From contig CAKZFU010000096.1 of the NCBI GenBank assembly GCA_936450465.1, positions 25,439 through 89,438 on the forward strand: 64,000 bases of DNA, written 5' to 3'. This DNA is from Gibbula magus. Its lineage: Eukaryota; Mollusca; Gastropoda; Trochida; Trochidae. Below the pieces are notes generated by a model. The model was not told the DNA's origin. It saw only the letters and a program-made list of their open reading frames with translations, and ran no database searches. Numbering within the stretch: the stretch's first letter is position 1; each line of letters begins with the position of its first letter. The position numbers and the translations under genes were made by a program. Below, one piece after another: positions 60,301 to 64,000 of the stretch.

Positions 60301-62340
60301 ATGGTCTCCTATGGAAGCTCACATGCTGTCGGTCGCATAGACGCATTCACTTTTGGAATCGGTGACCGTCTTATCGGCAACCATGCCGTTATAGTCATTC
60401 CTGTAGGCCCAATTTTGGGCCAAAAGTCACTTTGGCCTAGACAACTTTTGATGGTCTCCTATGGAAGCTCACATGCTGCCGGTCGCATAGACGCATTCAC
60501 TTTTGGAATCGGTGACCGTCTTATCGGCAACCCGTGCCGTTATAGTCATGCCTAAAAATGGGCCAAAAGGTGACTTTGGCCTAGACAACTTTTGATGGTC
60601 TCCTATGGAAGCTCACATGCTGTCGGTCGCATAGACGCATTCACTTTTGGAATCGGTGACCGTCTTATCGGCAACCATGCCGTTATAGTCATTCCTGTAG
60701 GCCCAATTTTGGGCCAAAAGTCACTTTGGCCTAGACAACTTTTGATGGTCTCCTATGGAAGCTCACATGCTGCCGGTCGCATAGACGCATTCACTTTTGG
60801 AATCGGTGACCGTCTTATCGGCAACCCGTGCCGTTATAGTCATGCCCAAAAATGGGCCAAAAGGTGACTTTGGCCTAGACAACTTTTGATGGTCTCCTAT
60901 GGAAGCTCACATGCTGCCGGTCGCATAGACGCATTCACTTTTGGAATCGGTGACCGTCTTATCGGCAACCCGTGCCGTTATAGTCATGCCCAAAAATGGG
61001 CCAAAAGGTGACTTTGGCCTAGACAACTTTTGATGGTCTCCTATGGAAGCTCACATGCTGTCGGTCGCATAGACGCATTCACTTTTGGAATCGGTGACCG
61101 TCTTATCGGCAACCATGCCGTTATAGTCATTCCTGTAGGCCCAATTTTGGGCCAAAAGTCACTTTGGCCTAGACAACTTTTGATGGTCTCCTATGGAAGC
61201 TCACATGCTGCCGGTCGCATAGACGCATTCACTTTTGGAATCGGTGACCGTCTTATCGGCAACCCGTGCCGTTATAGTCATGCCCAAAAATGGGCCAAAA
61301 GGTGACTTTGGCCTAGACAACTTTTGATGGTCTCCTATGGAAGCTCACATGCTTCCGGTAGCATAGACGCATTCACTTTTGGAATCGGTGATCGTCTTAT
61401 CGGCAACCATGCCGTTATAGTCATTCCTGTAGGCCCAATTTTGGGCCAAAAGTCACTTTGGCCTAGACAACTTTTGATGGTCTCCTATGGAAGCTCACAT
61501 GCTGCCGGTCGCATAGACGCATTCACTTTTGGAATCGGTGACCGTCTTATCGGCAACCCGTGCCGTTATAGTCATGCCCAAAAATGGGCCAAAAGGTGAC
61601 TTTGGCCTAGACAACTTTTGATGGTCTCCTATGGAAGCTCACATGCTGTCGGTCGCATAGACGCATTCACTTTTGGAATCGGTGACCGTCTTATCGGCAA
61701 CCATGCCGTTATAGTCATGCCCAAAAATGGGCCAAAAGGTGACTTTGGCCTAGACAACTTTTGATGGTCTCCTATGGAAGCTCACATGCTGTCGGTCGCA
61801 TAGACGCATTCACTTTTGGAATCGGTGACCGTCTTATCGGCAACCCGTGCCGTTATAGTCATGCCCAAAAATGGGCCAAAAGGTGACTTTGGCCTAGACA
61901 ACTTTTGATGGTCTCCTATGGAAGCTCACATGCTGCCGGTAGCATAGACGCATTCACTTTTGGAATCGGTGACCGTCTTATCGGCAACCCGTGCCGTTAT
62001 AGTCATGCCCAAAAATGGGCCAAAAGGTGACTTTGGCCTAGACAACTTTTGATGGTCTCCTTTGGAAGCTCACATGCTGCCGGTCGCACAGACGCATTCA
62101 CTTTTGGAATCGGTGACCGTCTTATCGGCAACCCGTGCCGTTATAGTCATGCCCAAAAATGGGCCAAAAGGTGACTTTGGCCTAGACAACTTTTGATGGT
62201 CTCCTATGGAAGCTCACATGCTGTCGGTCGCATAGACGCATTCACTTTTGGAATCGGTGATCGTCTTATCGGCAACCATGCCGTTATAGTCATTCCTGTA
62301 GGCCCAATTTTGGGCCAAAAGTCACTTTGCCCTATACAAC
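60139..62340 (-). repeat. Shared rare variant at 2,189-bp offset
   Basis: CTTTGCCCTATACAAC replaces CTTTGGCCTAGACAAC at about 60,140 and 62,329, two changes together. The double change makes common descent likely. The intervening order of monomers differs, so this is either a duplication later rearranged or a conversion tract. Confidence 0.6.
61566..62283 (-). repeat. Run of five short-tail monomers (143, 144, 144, 144, 143 bp)
   Basis: Monomer boundaries fall at 61708, 61852, 61996, 62140 and 62283. Every unit has the short tail, so the dimer alternation is lost over 718 bp. Variants CCGGTAGCATAG and TCGCACAGACG lie inside. Such a run resembles the irregular S2 edge at 37.36-37.79 kb and is a local register break in the higher-order pattern. 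Confidence 0.85.
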
Positions 62341-64000
62341 TTTTGATGGTCTCCTATGGAAGCTCACATGCTGCCGGTCGCATAGACGCATTCACTTTTG
62401 GAATCGGTGACCGTCTTATCGGCAACCCGTGCCGTTATAGTCATGCCCAAAAATGGGCCAAAAGGTTACTTTGGCCTAGACAACTTTTGATGGTCTCCTA
62501 TGGAAGCTCACATGCTGCCGGTCGCATAGACGCATTCACTTTTGGAATCGGTGACCGTCTTATCGGCAACCCGTGCCGTTATAGTTATGCCCAAAAATGG
62601 GCCAAAAGGTGACTTTGGCCTAGACAACTTTTGATGGTCTCCTATGGAAGCTCACATGCTGTCGGTCGCATAGACGCATTCACTTTTGGAATCGGTGACC
62701 GTCTTATCGGCAACCATGCCGTTATAGTCATTCCTGTAGGCCCAATTTTGGGCCAAAAGTCACTTTGGCCTAGACAACTTTTGATGGTCTCCTATGGAAG
62801 CTCACATGCTGCCGGTCGCATAGACGCATTCACTTTTGGAATCGGTGACCGTCTTATCGGCAACCCGTGCCGTTATAGTCATGCCCAAAAATGGGCCAAA
62901 AGGTGACTTTGGCCTAGACAACTTTTGATGGTCTCCTATGGAAGCTCACATGCTGCCGGTCGCATAGACGCATTCACTTTTGGAATCGGTGACCGTCTTA
63001 TCGGCAACCCGTGCCGTTATAGTCATGCCCAAAAATGGGCCAAAAGGTGACTTTGGCCTAGACAACTTTTGATGGTCTCCTATGGAAGCTCACATGCTGT
63101 CGGTCGCATAGACGCATTCACTTTTGGAATCGGTGACCGTCTTATCGGCAACCATGCCGTTATAGTCATTCCTGTAGGCCCAATTTTGGGCCAAAAGTCA
63201 CTTTGGCCTAGACAACTTTTGATGGTCTCCTATGGAAGCTCACATGCTGCCGGTCGCATAGACGCATTCACTTTTGGAATCGGTGACCGTCTTATCGGCA
63301 ACCCGTGCCGTTATAGTCATGCCCAAAAATGGGCCAAAAGGTGACTTTGGCCTAGACAACTTTTGATGGTCTCCTATGGAAGCTCACATGCTGCCGGTAG
63401 CATAGACGCATTCACTTTTGGAATCGGTGACCGTCTTATCGGCAACCCGTGCCGTTATAGTCATGCCCAAAAATGGGCCAAAAGGTGACTTTAGCCTAGA
63501 CAACTTTTGATGGTCTCCTATGGAAGCTCACATGCTGTCGGTCGCATAGACGCATTCACTTTTGGAATCGGTGACCGTCTTATCGGCAACCATGCCGTTA
63601 TAGTCATTCCTGTAGGCCCAATTTTGGGCCAAAAGTCACTTTGGCCTAGACAACTTTTGATGGTCTCCTAGGGAAGCTCACATGCTGCCGGTCGCATAGA
63701 CGCATTCACTTATGGAATCGGTGACCGTCTTATCGGCAACCCGTGCCGTTATAGTCATGCCCAAAAATGGGCCAAAAGGTGACTTTGGCCTAGACAACTT
63801 TTGATGGTCTCCTATGGAAGCTCACATGCTGTCGGTCGCATAGACGCATTCACTTTTGGAATCGGTGACCGTCTTATCGGCAACCATGCCGTTATAGTCT
63901 TTCCTGTAGGCCCAATTTTGGGCCAAAAGTCACTTTGGCCTAGACAACTTTTGATGGTCTCCTATGGAAGCTCACATGCTGCCGGTCGCATAGACGCATT

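Larger units (their letters stand above)
55981..64000 (-). repeat. S2 array, minus orientation, to window end
   Basis: About 8.0 kb of reversed S2, continuing past the right edge. Monomer types are the same as in the plus array: T-head/short 143, C-head/long 151 and C-head/short 144, mostly as 294-bp dimers with regular 438-bp trimers. The first kilobase matches minus blocks 1 and 2. S1-type monomers (AACGCGT, ATGAGCTTAA) are absent from this arm. No gene is seen. Confidence 0.95.

Noticed and set aside
1..64000. Hundreds of short open frames (61-191 codons) on both strands
   Set aside because: They recur with the satellite period, overlap each other on both strands, end at fixed monomer positions, and change frame wherever monomer types change. 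No recognisable domain, codon bias, splice structure or independent start signal is present.
1..64000. CENP-B box
   Set aside because: CACGGGTTGCC contains a CGGG core, but the upstream TTCG and the central A of the consensus are not in place in any monomer type I checked.
1..64000. Naming the host species or a known satellite family
   Set aside because: I do not recognise the monomer with certainty, and no gene or transposon gives a taxonomic clue. Any name would be a guess.

Overview
The whole 64-kb window is one uninterrupted satellite-DNA domain. I find no credible protein gene, RNA gene, transposon, CRISPR array or unique sequence. Every base belongs to a tandem repeat of about 143-152 bp (roughly 434 monomers), with GC close to 50% (72 of 144 bases in the first monomer). 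The array is open at both window edges. Tens of kilobases of near-identical, gene-free, higher-order-organised tandem repeat point to a eukaryotic centromeric, pericentromeric or other heterochromatic block. The species cannot be named from this sequence and the centromere assignment is inference.

Layout. (1) 1 to about 37.2 kb, plus orientation: subfamily S1, an almost perfectly homogenised 295-bp dimer made of monomer A (144 bp) and monomer B (151 bp), about 125 copies. It is interrupted by a few A/B hybrid monomers, one template-switch scar (3.49-3.53 kb), one 7-bp insertion (13.83 kb), and a 4,576-bp-offset duplication (29.2-31.4 and 33.8-36.0 kb). (2) About 37.14-37.20 kb: a recombinant monomer joins S1 to subfamily S2. 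(3) 37.2-45.66 kb: S2 in plus orientation. It is a 294-bp dimer (143+151 bp) mixed with 144- and 150-bp monomers, arranged in nested duplications with offsets of 887 and 3,094 bp. (4) 45.66-55.98 kb: orientation flips repeatedly: minus 45.66-46.82, plus 46.83-47.89, minus 47.89-49.05, plus 49.05-55.98. The breakpoints are copies of each other made by a direct duplication of about 2.23 kb and a second one about 10.2-10.3 kb away. (5) 55.98-64.0 kb: S2 in minus orientation to the window end, with a 1,614-bp-offset duplication.

There are no genes to work together. What the window records is how a satellite evolves: monomer divergence, dimer formation, homogenisation, intra-monomer recombination, local block duplication and inversion. 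Each monomer carries short inverted repeats (notably GGCCAAA-loop-TTTGGCC), and at least one scar sits on that dyad. The short open frames on both strands are by-products of repeat periods near multiples of three and are not annotated as genes.
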